A stretch of 24,909 nt of DNA from an uncultured Oscillospiraceae bacterium (GTDB lineage: Bacteria; Bacillota; Clostridia; Oscillospirales; Oscillospiraceae). Below the pieces are notes generated by a model. The model saw only the letters and a program-made list of their open reading frames with translations. It was not told where the DNA came from and searched no databases. Below, piece after piece: positions 1 through 7,180 of the stretch. The DNA lies in the NCBI GenBank assembly GCA_910588495.1, contig CAJUPU010000042.1:1-24909 (forward strand), given 5' to 3'. The translations under genes and the position numbers were made by a program. How positions within the stretch are numbered: position 1 is the stretch's first letter; each line of letters opens with the position of its first letter.

Positions 1-74
1 ATAAAGACCATGTGCATCACCCCATGTCCCACAAGGAGGCAGAGGCTGTCCAGAAACAGCGCGAAATAGTCCAT
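1..74 (-). CDS. N-terminal fragment of a membrane protein, probably the sensor kinase partner of the LytTR regulator (cut by window edge)
   Basis: An ATG at 74-72 follows the LytTR regulator's TGA (78-76) after a single base, and the frame stays open to the window edge. The 24 visible residues begin MDYFALFLDSLCLLVGHGV and are hydrophobic, as expected of a first membrane helix. LytTR regulators of the AgrA type are usually co-transcribed with a polytopic GHKL histidine kinase of the AgrC type, so that is the most likely identity. Nothing catalytic is visible, so the kinase call rests on position alone. The close spacing implies translational coupling. Confidence 0.5.
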   Translation of the reverse strand, partial: MDYFALFLDSLCLLVGHGVMHMVF

Positions 75-75
75 G

Positions 76-786
76 TCAGACGCCCCTCTTCCGCAGACGG
101 CGCAAAAGGGCCTGGGTCAGCTCCCGCTCCCGCAGCCGGGAGGCGGGGATGGGCTCCCCCTGGGACAGCAGGACCTGCCCGCCCCGGCACCCGCGCACCC
201 AGTCCAGATTGACCAGATAGCTCCGGTGGCACTTGAAAAAGCGCCCGTCCAAGCGCCGTTCCAGGTCCTCCAGCCTGTCATAGTAGTCGATCACGGTCCC
301 GTCCCTTTTGTGGAGGTAGACCTTCCGGCCCAGCACCTCGCAGTACACCAGGTCCGAGAAGGGGACGATCTCGCAGCCCGTCCCCCGCCGGACCGCGACG
401 CCCTCCGCCGTCCTCTGTTCCAGGCGGCGGAGGATCCGGTCCATGGTCCGGCGGAAGCGGGCGCCGTCCACGGGCTTGAGCAGATAGTCGAACGCCTCCA
501 CCTGGAAGCAGTCGAATACGCACTCCTTCAGCACCGTCACAAAGACCAGCAGGCTGTGGTCTCCCCGCCCACGCAGCAGCCTGGCCGTCTCCATGCCGTC
601 CGGCTGTTCCATCCGGATGTCCAGAAAGACCGCGTCAAATCCGGCCGCCCCCTCCAGCAGGGCGCGGCCGCTGGAAAAGCTGCTGACCGAGTAGTCCGTC
701 ACGGATCGTTCTCTCATGAAGTCCGCGAGACGGCGGGCAAGCTCCTGGGCCATCAGCGGCTCGTCGTCACAGATCGCGAATGTCAT
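76..786 (-). CDS. LytTR-family response regulator (AgrA/LytR type)
   Basis: Two-component response regulator of about 236 residues. The N-terminal receiver domain (residues 1-120) has the acidic pair in AICDDEP, the phospho-acceptor Asp in VFLDIRM and the Lys of LLKPVDG. The C-terminal LytTR DNA-binding domain (about 135-235) shows GRKVYLH and the family signature FFKCHRSYLVNL. Two adjacent ATGs at 789-784 could start it; residues upstream of these are poor in family character, and the stretch before them is GC-rich leader. The next gene begins one base after its stop and is probably the cognate kinase. Family members bind direct repeats near promoters and often respond to peptides or control export and cell-wall genes; the target here is unknown. 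The neighbouring MATE exporter is one candidate by position only. Confidence 0.9.
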   Translation of the reverse strand: MTFAICDDEPLMAQELARRLADFMRERSVTDYSVSSFSSGRALLEGAAGFDAVFLDIRMEQPDGMETARLLRGRGDHSLLVFVTVLKECVFDCFQVEAFDYLLKPVDGARFRRTMDRILRRLEQRTAEGVAVRRGTGCEIVPFSDLVYCEVLGRKVYLHKRDGTVIDYYDRLEDLERRLDGRFFKCHRSYLVNLDWVRGCRGGQVLLSQGEPIPASRLRERELTQALLRRLRKRGV

Positions 787-828
787 CATATCCACCACCA
801 CGTTTTTTGGGGCCCGTACCGCATCCTT

Positions 829-898
829 CCCCGCCGGGGGCGGGGAGGACACGGCAGACTATTACCTCTAGATTAGCAAACGCGGGGCAGGAACACAA
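829..898 (-). promoter_or_regulatory. Candidate promoter and leader hairpin of the LytTR regulator
   Basis: Read on the minus strand there is TTGTGT (898-893), a 17-base spacer and TAATCT (875-870), preceded by TGC, which gives an extended -10. The match to consensus is only moderate. A 7-bp GC stem with a 3-base loop (829-835 with 839-845) lies in the leader just before the start codon and could lower translation. Confidence 0.35.
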
Positions 899-944
899 CC
901 CCCGATGTCATGAAATGCCGCAGAAATGTCTCCAGCTGGTCCGG

Positions 945-2282
945 TCAATACCCATACCGCTTCCGGTATCTCAGCAGCAGCGCCGCCGCCATCACCGCCC
1001 CCAGCAGCTCGGCCACAGGCGTCGCCAGCCACACGCCGGTGACGCCCCCCAGCAGGACGGGCACGATCTGGATACCGGCGACGGTGAACAGGAACGACCG
1101 GGAGAAGGCCAGCGCGGCGGACACCACCCCGTTGGACAGGGCGGTGAACATGCCGCTGGCGAACACGTTGATCCCCACGAACAGCAGGGCCAGGGAGCAC
1201 AGCCGGTTTCCCGTCGCCGCCAGCGCATAGACCGGGCTGTCCGGCCGGGCGAAGATGCCCACCAGGGGGACGGTCGCCAGAATGGAAATAACCGTACAGA
1301 GGACGGATGCCCCGACGATGAATTTGACGCTGAATCCCACCAGCTTTTTCAGCTTCTCGTGGTTCTGCTCCCCGTGGTAGTAGGAGATCATGGGGGCCAC
1401 GCCGTAGGAGTAGCCGATGAACAGGGCGCTGACAAACATAAGTACATACATGATGATGGTGATGGCTGCCACACCGTCCTCGCCCACATATTTCAGCATC
1501 GCCAGGTTGAACAGCAGCGTGGTAATGCCGGACACCAGGGAGGTCGCCAGCTCCGACATGCCGTTGGTGGAGGCTTGGAACAGCACTCCGCCCCGGAACA
1601 CCGGCTTTTCAAAGTGGAGCAGGCTGTCCTGTTTCCGAAACACCAGGAAGCCCACCACAGCGGTGATGGAGTAGCCCAGGCCGGTGGCGATGGCCGCGCC
1701 CTGGATGCCCAGATCCAATAGGGAGATCAGCGCGTAGTCCAGGATGATGTTGGTCACGCCCCCCGCCACGGTGCAGATCAGGGACAGGGTGGACTTGTCG
1801 GCGGCGATCAGGTACAGGGAGAAGTTATACATCAGCAGGATGGGGATGGTGAACAGCAGGTAATTGCTCAGATAAGTATGGCAGTAGCCGAACACCGCCG
1901 GGGAGAGGCCCATGGCCCCCAGCAGGGCGTCCATCAGGGCATAGCCCAGCGCCATCATCACCGCGCCCACCACGGCGTTGGCGAGGATCAGCAGGGTAAA
2001 GTCCTGCCGGGCCTCCTGTTCCTTGCCCTCCCCCATCTTTTTCATCACCACGGCGCTGCCGCCGGTGGCCAGCATCCCGGACACCGCCGTGATCAGGGCG
2101 ATGGCCGGGGCGGTGAGGTTGATGGCGGACAGGGCCTCCATGCCGATCAGGTTGGACACGAACAGCCCGTCCACCATGGTGTAGAAGGTGTTGAACACCG
2201 TCATGACGATGGTGGGGAAGGCGAAGCGCAGGATATTTCTGCCCGTGACGGGCAGGTGGTAAGAGTCCAGCTTGGTTTCCAT
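945..2282 (-). CDS. MATE-family multidrug/metabolite efflux transporter
   Basis: Polytopic membrane protein of 445 residues, the usual MATE length, with about 12 hydrophobic segments in two homologous halves. The first half opens with ILRFAFPTIVMTVFNTFYTMVDGLFVS, written here in part: the FAFPTIV and MVDGLFVSNLIG stretches are typical of the DinF/MepA branch. The second half has the internal echo VGEDGVAAITIIMY. Such proteins export cationic drugs or metabolites in exchange for Na+ or H+. The ATG at 2282 is chosen because it follows AAAGGAG at a proper distance; a GTG at 2300 is an alternative without a good ribosome site. It is divergent from the CPBP protease gene and shares its control region. 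The substrate cannot be deduced. Confidence 0.88.
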   Translation of the reverse strand: METKLDSYHLPVTGRNILRFAFPTIVMTVFNTFYTMVDGLFVSNLIGMEALSAINLTAPAIALITAVSGMLATGGSAVVMKKMGEGKEQEARQDFTLLILANAVVGAVMMALGYALMDALLGAMGLSPAVFGYCHTYLSNYLLFTIPILLMYNFSLYLIAADKSTLSLICTVAGGVTNIILDYALISLLDLGIQGAAIATGLGYSITAVVGFLVFRKQDSLLHFEKPVFRGGVLFQASTNGMSELATSLVSGITTLLFNLAMLKYVGEDGVAAITIIMYVLMFVSALFIGYSYGVAPMISYYHGEQNHEKLKKLVGFSVKFIVGASVLCTVISILATVPLVGIFARPDSPVYALAATGNRLCSLALLFVGINVFASGMFTALSNGVVSAALAFSRSFLFTVAGIQIVPVLLGGVTGVWLATPVAELLGAVMAAALLLRYRKRYGY

Positions 2283-2331
2283 GGTTTTCTCCTTTCGCAC
2301 TGCTGGTGAAACATTATTTTACAAAACCGGC

Positions 2332-2360
2332 TTGCATTTGCCCCCGGCCGGGGGTATGAT
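2332..2360 (+). promoter_or_regulatory. Promoter of the CPBP protease gene with a perfect palindrome in its spacer
   Basis: TTGCAT (2332-2337), 17 bases, then TATGAT (2355-2360). The spacer contains a 14-bp perfect palindrome, CCCCCGGCCGGGGG (2341-2354), ending immediately before the -10. A dyad between -35 and -10 is the hallmark of MerR-family control (usually with a 19-20 base spacer), and a MerR regulator gene follows downstream. The palindrome also lies upstream of the divergent MATE gene. Confidence 0.65.
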
Positions 2361-2398
2361 TGGAGCGGCAGATCTTTTTCAGGGGGGATAGGAACGCT

Positions 2399-3157
2399 AT
2401 GAGCAAGCTGAGCAGAACTTATTTGGGCATCACCTTCCTGCTCATGTCGATCGGCTGGGGAACCTGCCTGCTATTCAGTGCTGCCGGGATCTCGCTGAAC
2501 GATAACAAATGGCTGTATGTGCCGTATTTGTTCGGCGGGTGGTCCCCTACGATCGCGTCCTATCTGGCCTCAAGGGGCGGCGGCCAGGCCGCGGATATCA
2601 AGGAATGGGCAAAGAATATCTTCGATCTGAGACAGCCCGTTTTGTCCTACCTGACGGCGGCGGCCCTGGCGGTCATCTTCATTTTGCCCAAATGCCTCAT
2701 CTCCGGGTATGAACGCGGAGCGCCCGTCTTCGCGATCGTGGTCATGATCCCCATGATGCTTTTTGGAGGCGGACTGGAGGAAGCGGGCTGGCGCTATATC
2801 CTTCAGCCGGAATTGGAGAAAACGTATTCCTTCCCCATATCCACCATCGTCGTCGGCATCATTTGGTGGCTATGGCACCTGCCCTTGTTTTACATCCAGG
2901 GCGTCGGTCAATATGGGCAGAATTACCTCGCGTTCGGGATCGATGTTTTGGGATTGAGCTTTGCCCTGGCGAGCATAAGAAAGACTACGAACAGCGTGTG
3001 GCTTTGTGTCCTATTTCACTGCATCGCAAATTCTTTGTCCGGGATCTTCGTCATCAAGGAAAATATAGGGGGAAATGTGACCGCCGCCGCGATCTTGATC
3101 CTATGCTCCTATGTTTCGATAAAAGTCAATGAAAAGACAGCAGTATTCAGCAAATAG
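2399..3157 (+). CDS. CPBP-family intramembrane metalloprotease (Abi/CAAX-protease-like)
   Basis: Membrane protein of 252 residues with roughly seven hydrophobic segments. It carries the three CPBP motifs: EExxxR at residues 127-132 (GLEEAGWR), His160 in WLWHLPLF, and His207 in FHCIANS. These are the proposed metal and catalytic residues of the family, which in bacteria serves in bacteriocin self-immunity, signal cleavage or unknown roles. The ATG at 2399 is preceded by a GGGGGGA/AGGAA ribosome site; an earlier in-frame ATG at 2360 overlaps the -10 and is unlikely. The gene is clearly richer in A/T and in codons such as AAA, AAT and ATA than its neighbours, suggesting more recent acquisition. 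It has its own promoter and terminator. Confidence 0.85.
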   Translation: MSKLSRTYLGITFLLMSIGWGTCLLFSAAGISLNDNKWLYVPYLFGGWSPTIASYLASRGGGQAADIKEWAKNIFDLRQPVLSYLTAAALAVIFILPKCLISGYERGAPVFAIVVMIPMMLFGGGLEEAGWRYILQPELEKTYSFPISTIVVGIIWWLWHLPLFYIQGVGQYGQNYLAFGIDVLGLSFALASIRKTTNSVWLCVLFHCIANSLSGIFVIKENIGGNVTAAAILILCSYVSIKVNEKTAVFSK

Positions 3158-3169
3158 GTCCTGCTTTAT

Positions 3170-3205
3170 GGGGGAACTGCCTGGAAGGGCAGTTCCCCGG
3201 TTTTG
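3170..3205 (+). terminator. Rho-independent terminator after the CPBP protease gene
   Basis: Perfect 11-bp stem (3171-3181 with 3188-3198, GGGGAACTGCC and its complement), a 6-base loop, then GG and TTTT. It lies 13 bases past the stop codon. Confidence 0.85.
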
Positions 3206-3209
3206 ATGT

Positions 3210-3238
3210 TTGACAGCTTTCCCGGCAAAGGGTATCAT
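3210..3238 (+). promoter_or_regulatory. Strong sigma-A-type promoter of the MerR regulator gene
   Basis: TTGACA (3210-3215), 17 bases, TATCAT (3233-3238). The spacer holds the imperfect dyad CTTTCCCGGCAAAG, which shares a central CCGG with the palindrome in the CPBP promoter. This may reflect autoregulation by the MerR protein. Confidence 0.75.
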
Positions 3239-3294
3239 AAACCGTGTGGCCGCCACGCAGTCAAGAGGAATTTTCACAGTTTGGAGGAGATCTC

Positions 3295-4134
3295 ATGGAA
3301 CGGGAAAAGGGATGGCTGACCTCGGGGGCCTTCGCCGCCCTATGCGGCACCACCAAGGAGACGCTGCGGCATTACAAGGACGTCGGCCTCCTCTCCCCGG
3401 CCCACCGGGGGAACAACGGCTATTTCTACTACGACGTGGAGCAGTTCTACGACTTTTACGCCATATCCATCTTCCGTCAGACGGGGACACCCCTGGAGCA
3501 GGTCCGCCGCTGTCTCCAGGGCCAGGACGCCGCCCAGACGCTGGCGCTGCTTCGGGAGCAGCGGGGCCGCCTGGAGGCGGAGAGGCAGAAGCTGGAGCAC
3601 ATGGACTTCGTGCTGTCCAGCGCCCTGCGCAATTGGGAGTTCGGGCCGGTTCCCGACATGGTCCCCCAGACCGCCTGGTTTGAGGAAGAGCATCTGCTGG
3701 CCCTCCCGGTGGAGGAGCTGGAGGGTCTGACGGCCCCGGCGGCCGGCGAGGACGAGATGCTGATCGCCGTGCTGGAGCGGTGCCAGCAGCTGTGCGGACG
3801 GTATAGGATCCAGGCGGACCTTCAGCTGGGCGCCGTCCACCGGCCGGGGGAGCAGGGCGGACCGGGGGCCATCAGCCACCTCTACACCCGGATCAAAGAA
3901 AAGGCGGACTTCCCCTATTACATGGAGAAGCCCGCCGGGCACTATCTATATCTCTGCTGCCGGGGCCGCTGGGATATTTCAGAGGGCTATGCCGCCCTCA
4001 GACGCTATATCCTGGAACAGGGCTTGGAGGTCGCGGGGAATTTCTATGCCTGCGATCTGGCTGGGTTCATTCTCAATTCGTCGGAGAAAAACGCGGTCTC
4101 CATGATCTCAGTACAGCTGTCGGAAAGACCTTGA
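3295..4134 (+). CDS. MerR-family transcriptional regulator with a BmrR/GyrI-like effector domain
   Basis: Protein of 279 residues. The winged-helix MerR domain occupies residues 7-75 (FAALCGTTKETLRHYKDVGL, then YYDVEQF). A linker helix follows (about 80-115, rich in Leu, Arg and Glu) that would form the dimer coiled coil. The C-terminal 150 residues look like a GyrI/BmrR-type ligand-binding domain, with the typical PAGHYLYLCCRG strand and a closing NSSEKN...ISVQL segment. BmrR-like regulators bind hydrophobic or cationic drugs and activate efflux genes by untwisting promoters. With a MATE exporter and the CPBP gene upstream, local control of these is plausible. The ATG at 3295 is set by GGAGGAG eight bases before it; an earlier ATG at 3244 would lie only a few bases after the -10. 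Confidence 0.88.
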   Translation: MEREKGWLTSGAFAALCGTTKETLRHYKDVGLLSPAHRGNNGYFYYDVEQFYDFYAISIFRQTGTPLEQVRRCLQGQDAAQTLALLREQRGRLEAERQKLEHMDFVLSSALRNWEFGPVPDMVPQTAWFEEEHLLALPVEELEGLTAPAAGEDEMLIAVLERCQQLCGRYRIQADLQLGAVHRPGEQGGPGAISHLYTRIKEKADFPYYMEKPAGHYLYLCCRGRWDISEGYAALRRYILEQGLEVAGNFYACDLAGFILNSSEKNAVSMISVQLSERP

Positions 4135-4316
4135 TCGTACAACATGCCTGCGCCCGTCAGATCCGCCATAACGCCGGTGTGGGCCCATCATGGGGGGCAG
4201 CGCGGGCAGACCATGCGCCGCCAGTCCGCCCAGCGCGTGGAGCGGCCAATCCGCAGGGTGGCCGGGCAGGGCCTCAGAGGTCCCGGTAAGGATCGGTGCA
4301 AGGGTCAAAGGGCGGC

Positions 4317-4350
4317 AAAAAACCCTGGAACCGCTGCGATTCCAGGGTTT
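4317..4350 (-). terminator. Rho-independent terminator of the tRNA-Ser operon
   Basis: On the minus strand, a 10-bp perfect stem AACCCTGGAA/TTCCAGGGTT (4349-4340 with 4330-4321) is followed by a run of T (A run at 4317-4322 on the plus strand). It starts a few bases after the CCA end of the second tRNA. The 182 bases between the MerR gene and this site hold nothing I can support. Confidence 0.85.
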
Positions 4351-4354
4351 GCGC

Positions 4355-4445
4355 TGGCGCGGAAGGAGGGATTTGAACCCTCGCACGGTTTTACCCGCCT
4401 ACTCCCTTAGCAGGGGAGCCCCTTCGGCCACTTGGGTACTTCCGC
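4355..4445 (-). tRNA. tRNA-Ser (anticodon GCT)
   Basis: The reverse strand folds into a class II tRNA. The acceptor stem is GCGGAAG (4445-4439) with CTTCCGC (4365-4359), the discriminator is G, and CCA is encoded (4357-4355). The anticodon loop is CTGCTAA between CTCCC and GGGAG, giving GCT for AGC/AGT codons. A long variable arm (GTAGGCGGGTAAAACCGTGC) and T-arm loop GTTCAAAT agree with serine. Confidence 0.96.
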
Positions 4446-4479
4446 GTGTCGAAAACATCGAAATGATGAAATTGTGATC

Positions 4480-4566
4480 TGGCGGAGAGAGTGGGATTCG
4501 AACCCACGGCCCTTGCGGGTCACCGGTTTTCAAGACCGGCTCCTTAAACCACTCGGACATCTCTCC
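4480..4566 (-). tRNA. tRNA-Ser (anticodon TGA)
   Basis: The reverse strand gives acceptor GGAGAGA (4566-4560) with TCTCTCC (4490-4484), discriminator G and encoded CCA (4482-4480). The anticodon loop CTTGAAA lies between CCGGT and ACCGG, giving TGA. The variable arm pairs CCCGC with GCGGG-like bases (GACCCGCAAGGGCC), and the T-arm is GGGTTCGAATCCC. It is transcribed first, 34 bases before tRNA-Ser(GCT). Confidence 0.96.
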
Positions 4567-4595
4567 CAATCGGGACCTGCTCAAATGTGAGGTTG

Positions 4596-4624
4596 ATTTT
4601 ATCATATCCCGGCCGGTTTGTCAA
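4596..4624 (-). promoter_or_regulatory. Promoter of the tRNA-Ser pair
   Basis: On the minus strand: consensus TTGACA (4624-4619), 17 bases, TAAAAT (4601-4596), about 30 bases upstream of the first tRNA base. A TATGAT overlapping the region offers an alternative -10 at poor spacing. Confidence 0.8.
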
Positions 4625-4640
4625 CGGCACAATCGTTCCG

Positions 4641-4706
4641 CCCTTGGCCGGGACCGGCCCTGCGCCCGGATGCGCCATCTGGAAACACAAGGCCGGTCCC
4701 CAAGGG
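4641..4706 (-). other. Large imperfect hairpin downstream of cotH
   Basis: Arms 641-659 and 691-706 (offset 4000) pair over about 16 bp (CCCTTGG and GGGACCGGCC with their complements, with a CC bulge), around a 31-base loop. No T-run follows on the minus strand, so it is not a standard intrinsic terminator. It could still stop or protect the cotH transcript before the tRNA promoter. Confidence 0.45.
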
Positions 4707-4752
4707 CCGCGGCGCGGCGCTTGGGCGGACTCCCCAGAGGCCGCCGCAGTGC

Positions 4753-6492
4753 TCAGGGCGGTCCCGGGGCCTGCCCGTCCGGGCCAGAGGCGGGGACGCC
4801 GAATCCACCGGCTCCGCCGCCGAAGGGACCGCCTGGAGCTCCCCCGTCCCCCCGGCCTCCGCCCCTGTCCATGGTACCCATGTGGGACAGCGTCAGGCCG
4901 GAGGCGTCCACCAGGGCGCTCTCGTCCGCCGCCTGCCCCTCTTCCGTGGAGGGGATCGCACCGGAGAGCTGGCCGGACACGCTCTGGATCCGCAGCCGGC
5001 AGAAGGTCTCCAGTGCCTCCACCCCCGCCTCGAACTCCTCATAGCCGCAGAAGCTGGTGGGGTCCCGCTCCACATAGGGGTCGATCAGCTCCCGGGCCTC
5101 GTCGATGATAACAGCGGGGTCCACGGCGCTCAAAAATTCCTCAAAGTATTGGTGATACAGCGCCGTATATTCCTCGCTGGCCAGTATCCAGTCCGCCATG
5201 GGCCGGTCTCCGCTCCCGGTGACGGACAGCGGCGTGTCGATGGGGTCGTTCACCGCCTGGCCCGCGTCATTGCTCTGGAAAGTGCCGAAGGCCAGGTTGT
5301 AGTCCCAGGGGAGCATGGACAGCCGCCCGTCCTCCTCATAGAGGTAGTAGTTGTGCACCATGGAGCCGGTGTAGCTGTCCCCGTTGACCACAAAGTTGTG
5401 GACCACGAGATAGCGCAGCACCTGATCCATATCCAGGGCGCTGTCCACATCCCCCTGGCCCAGGGCCTTCAGCGCCTGGATCAGCCGGGTCCGGTCCGCC
5501 TGGGTGATGTCCGTTTTGGCGCTGTCGAAGATATTGGGATAGCTGTCCGGATCGTCATCCGTATATTGCAGCTTCACGTCCCCGGAACCCATGCCGCCGA
5601 AGCCGCCCCCCGGACCGCCGCCCTGACCGTCCCCAAACAGCGCGGAGGGGTCGAAGTCCTCCGGCATTCCGCCGCCGTTCTCACCGCCGGGGCCCCGTCC
5701 GCCGAAGGAGGAGGGATCGAAGCCCTCCGGCGGCGTCCCGCCCTCCTGTCCGGCGGGGGAGAAGCCCTCGGGCGGCCGGGCGGCCCCGCCCCGGCCATGC
5801 TCCCGCCCGTCCTCATCCCCCGCCATGAACTCGTCCATGTCGAAGTCCCGGCCGTTGCCCCGGCCGGCGCCGAAGTCCATGCTGTCCGGCTTGTACAGCT
5901 CACCGTGGTCCCGGCCGTAATTGCGCTGGAGAAAGGCGTCCTCCACCCCCTCCACCGCCAGGTACAGCCCCCAGTCCTCCCCGTTGACGGTGATCCAGAC
6001 ATAGCTGCACAGGGGGGCGTTCACCCCGAACTCCCCCATGAGCCGGTAGGTCAGGTAGTCCTTCATCATGGTGTTGTCCTGGATCAGGTTGTTCAGGCAC
6101 AGCTTATCCAGGCCGTGATAGGTCTTGCCGCCGTCGTACTGGTCGAACTCGATCTTGAAGCTGTAGCGGTCGCTGCCCATGGCGGACACCGTGGACAGGG
6201 AGGTGTTCCCCTTGGCCCGGATGCCCACGTTTTTGTACGCCTCGTTGTCTACGATCACCGAGCAGGGGGCGTATTCCTCGTTCTCGCAGGTCTCCAGAAA
6301 CCCCTCCCAATCGTCCATGACGATCTCAATGGTATGTACCCTTGCCGTGTCAAACAGCTTGGACTCATAGCCCATGGCCTTGGAGGCGGGCCGGATGCCC
6401 AGTGCCTCGCCGTTCATGAACAGGGCGGTGATGAGCAGGCAGAGCCCGGCGGCGACGGCGCAGATTCGGTCGATATGTTTGTGGGTGGACAT
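4753..6492 (-). CDS. CotH-family kinase-like protein with a Gly-rich insertion
   Basis: Protein of 579 residues with an N-terminal membrane anchor or uncleaved signal (residues 9-27, ICAVAAGLCLLITALFM). The CotH fold follows: GIRAKGNTS near 90-97, KIEFDQYDGGKTYHGL near 113-128, the putative ATP Lys201 in ELYKPD, the NGDSYTG segment near 370-376 and the catalytic-type Asp397 in LPWDYN. CotH from Bacillus is an atypical protein kinase acting on spore-coat proteins; many clostridial homologues are surface proteins of unknown target. A Gly/Pro-rich low-complexity stretch (about 208-305) holds three related units (EGFSP, EGFDPSSFGG, EDFDPSALFG), and the C-terminus is Gly-rich again. The start lies 4 bases after the DUF4956 stop, with ribosome site GGGTGAGG inside that gene's end. 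Confidence 0.88.
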   Translation of the reverse strand: MSTHKHIDRICAVAAGLCLLITALFMNGEALGIRPASKAMGYESKLFDTARVHTIEIVMDDWEGFLETCENEEYAPCSVIVDNEAYKNVGIRAKGNTSLSTVSAMGSDRYSFKIEFDQYDGGKTYHGLDKLCLNNLIQDNTMMKDYLTYRLMGEFGVNAPLCSYVWITVNGEDWGLYLAVEGVEDAFLQRNYGRDHGELYKPDSMDFGAGRGNGRDFDMDEFMAGDEDGREHGRGGAARPPEGFSPAGQEGGTPPEGFDPSSFGGRGPGGENGGGMPEDFDPSALFGDGQGGGPGGGFGGMGSGDVKLQYTDDDPDSYPNIFDSAKTDITQADRTRLIQALKALGQGDVDSALDMDQVLRYLVVHNFVVNGDSYTGSMVHNYYLYEEDGRLSMLPWDYNLAFGTFQSNDAGQAVNDPIDTPLSVTGSGDRPMADWILASEEYTALYHQYFEEFLSAVDPAVIIDEARELIDPYVERDPTSFCGYEEFEAGVEALETFCRLRIQSVSGQLSGAIPSTEEGQAADESALVDASGLTLSHMGTMDRGGGRGDGGAPGGPFGGGAGGFGVPASGPDGQAPGPP

Positions 6493-6496
6493 GGCC

Positions 6497-7168
6497 TCAC
6501 CCCATGTAGTCGCCGTTGTAGCTCACCAGCACGGCGCTGTCCACGCCCTCCATCCCGGCCAGGTCGTTGACGAAGCCGGTGCCGCCGTCCTTCAGGCGGA
6601 CCTCCAGATCCAGTTCCACCGCCCCCTGCCGGACGGTCTTGCTCTTGGTGACGCAGCGGCGGGTGTGGTCCTCCAGAAACACCTTGGAGCGGACCTCCGC
6701 CACCTGGTCCCTGCACTGGAGCACCAGGATATACGGGCTCTCATGGGACTTCCGGTTGACGAACACCAGCAACACCCCGCCGATGACCAGGCTGCCGACC
6801 ACGGCCAGGGGGATCAGCCCCGCCGCCAGCACGATGCCCACGGCGATGGACCAGAACAGGAAGGCGATGTCCAGCGGCTCCTTGATGGCGGCGCGGAAGC
6901 GGACGATGGACAGCGCGCCCACCATGCCCAGGGACAGCACCACGTTGCTGGTGACGGCCAGGATCGTCATGGTGGTGATCATGGCCAGAGCCACCAGGGT
7001 GACGCCGAAGCTGGACGACCACATCACACCGGAAAAGGTCTTTTTGTGGACCAGCAGGATGAACAGCCCCAGGCCGAAGGCCAGCGTCAGGGCCAGCGCC
7101 ATGTCCAGCAGGCTGACGCCGCCGATGTTCTCCAGAAAGCTGGATTTGAAAATATCTTGCAATGTCAT
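6497..7168 (-). CDS. DUF4956 family membrane protein
   Basis: Membrane protein of 223 residues. Four or so hydrophobic segments occupy residues 20-145, including the family hallmark GMVGALSIVRFRAAIKEPLD near 95-115, followed by a soluble C-terminal domain of about 75 residues. The family has no proven biochemical role, but it is repeatedly found between a VTC-domain gene and a cotH gene, as here. The ATG at 7168 has an AAGGAGAG ribosome site and starts 12 bases after the VTC stop codon, so the three genes form one operon. A role in membrane coupling of the VTC enzyme is inference only. Confidence 0.88.
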   Translation of the reverse strand: MTLQDIFKSSFLENIGGVSLLDMALALTLAFGLGLFILLVHKKTFSGVMWSSSFGVTLVALAMITTMTILAVTSNVVLSLGMVGALSIVRFRAAIKEPLDIAFLFWSIAVGIVLAAGLIPLAVVGSLVIGGVLLVFVNRKSHESPYILVLQCRDQVAEVRSKVFLEDHTRRCVTKSKTVRQGAVELDLEVRLKDGGTGFVNDLAGMEGVDSAVLVSYNGDYMG

Positions 7169-7180
7169 GATCTTCTCTCC

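Noticed and set aside
4355..4566. T-box or other tRNA-sensing element
   Set aside because: The structures are two complete tRNA-Ser genes with encoded CCA, a promoter and a terminator; no specifier-loop leader or aminoacyl-tRNA gene follows.
4618..6570. Very long open frame on the plus strand opposite cotH
   Set aside because: High GC leaves antisense frames open. The plus-strand product is rich in His, Val, Pro and Gly without domains or a ribosome site, while the minus strand gives a clear CotH protein.
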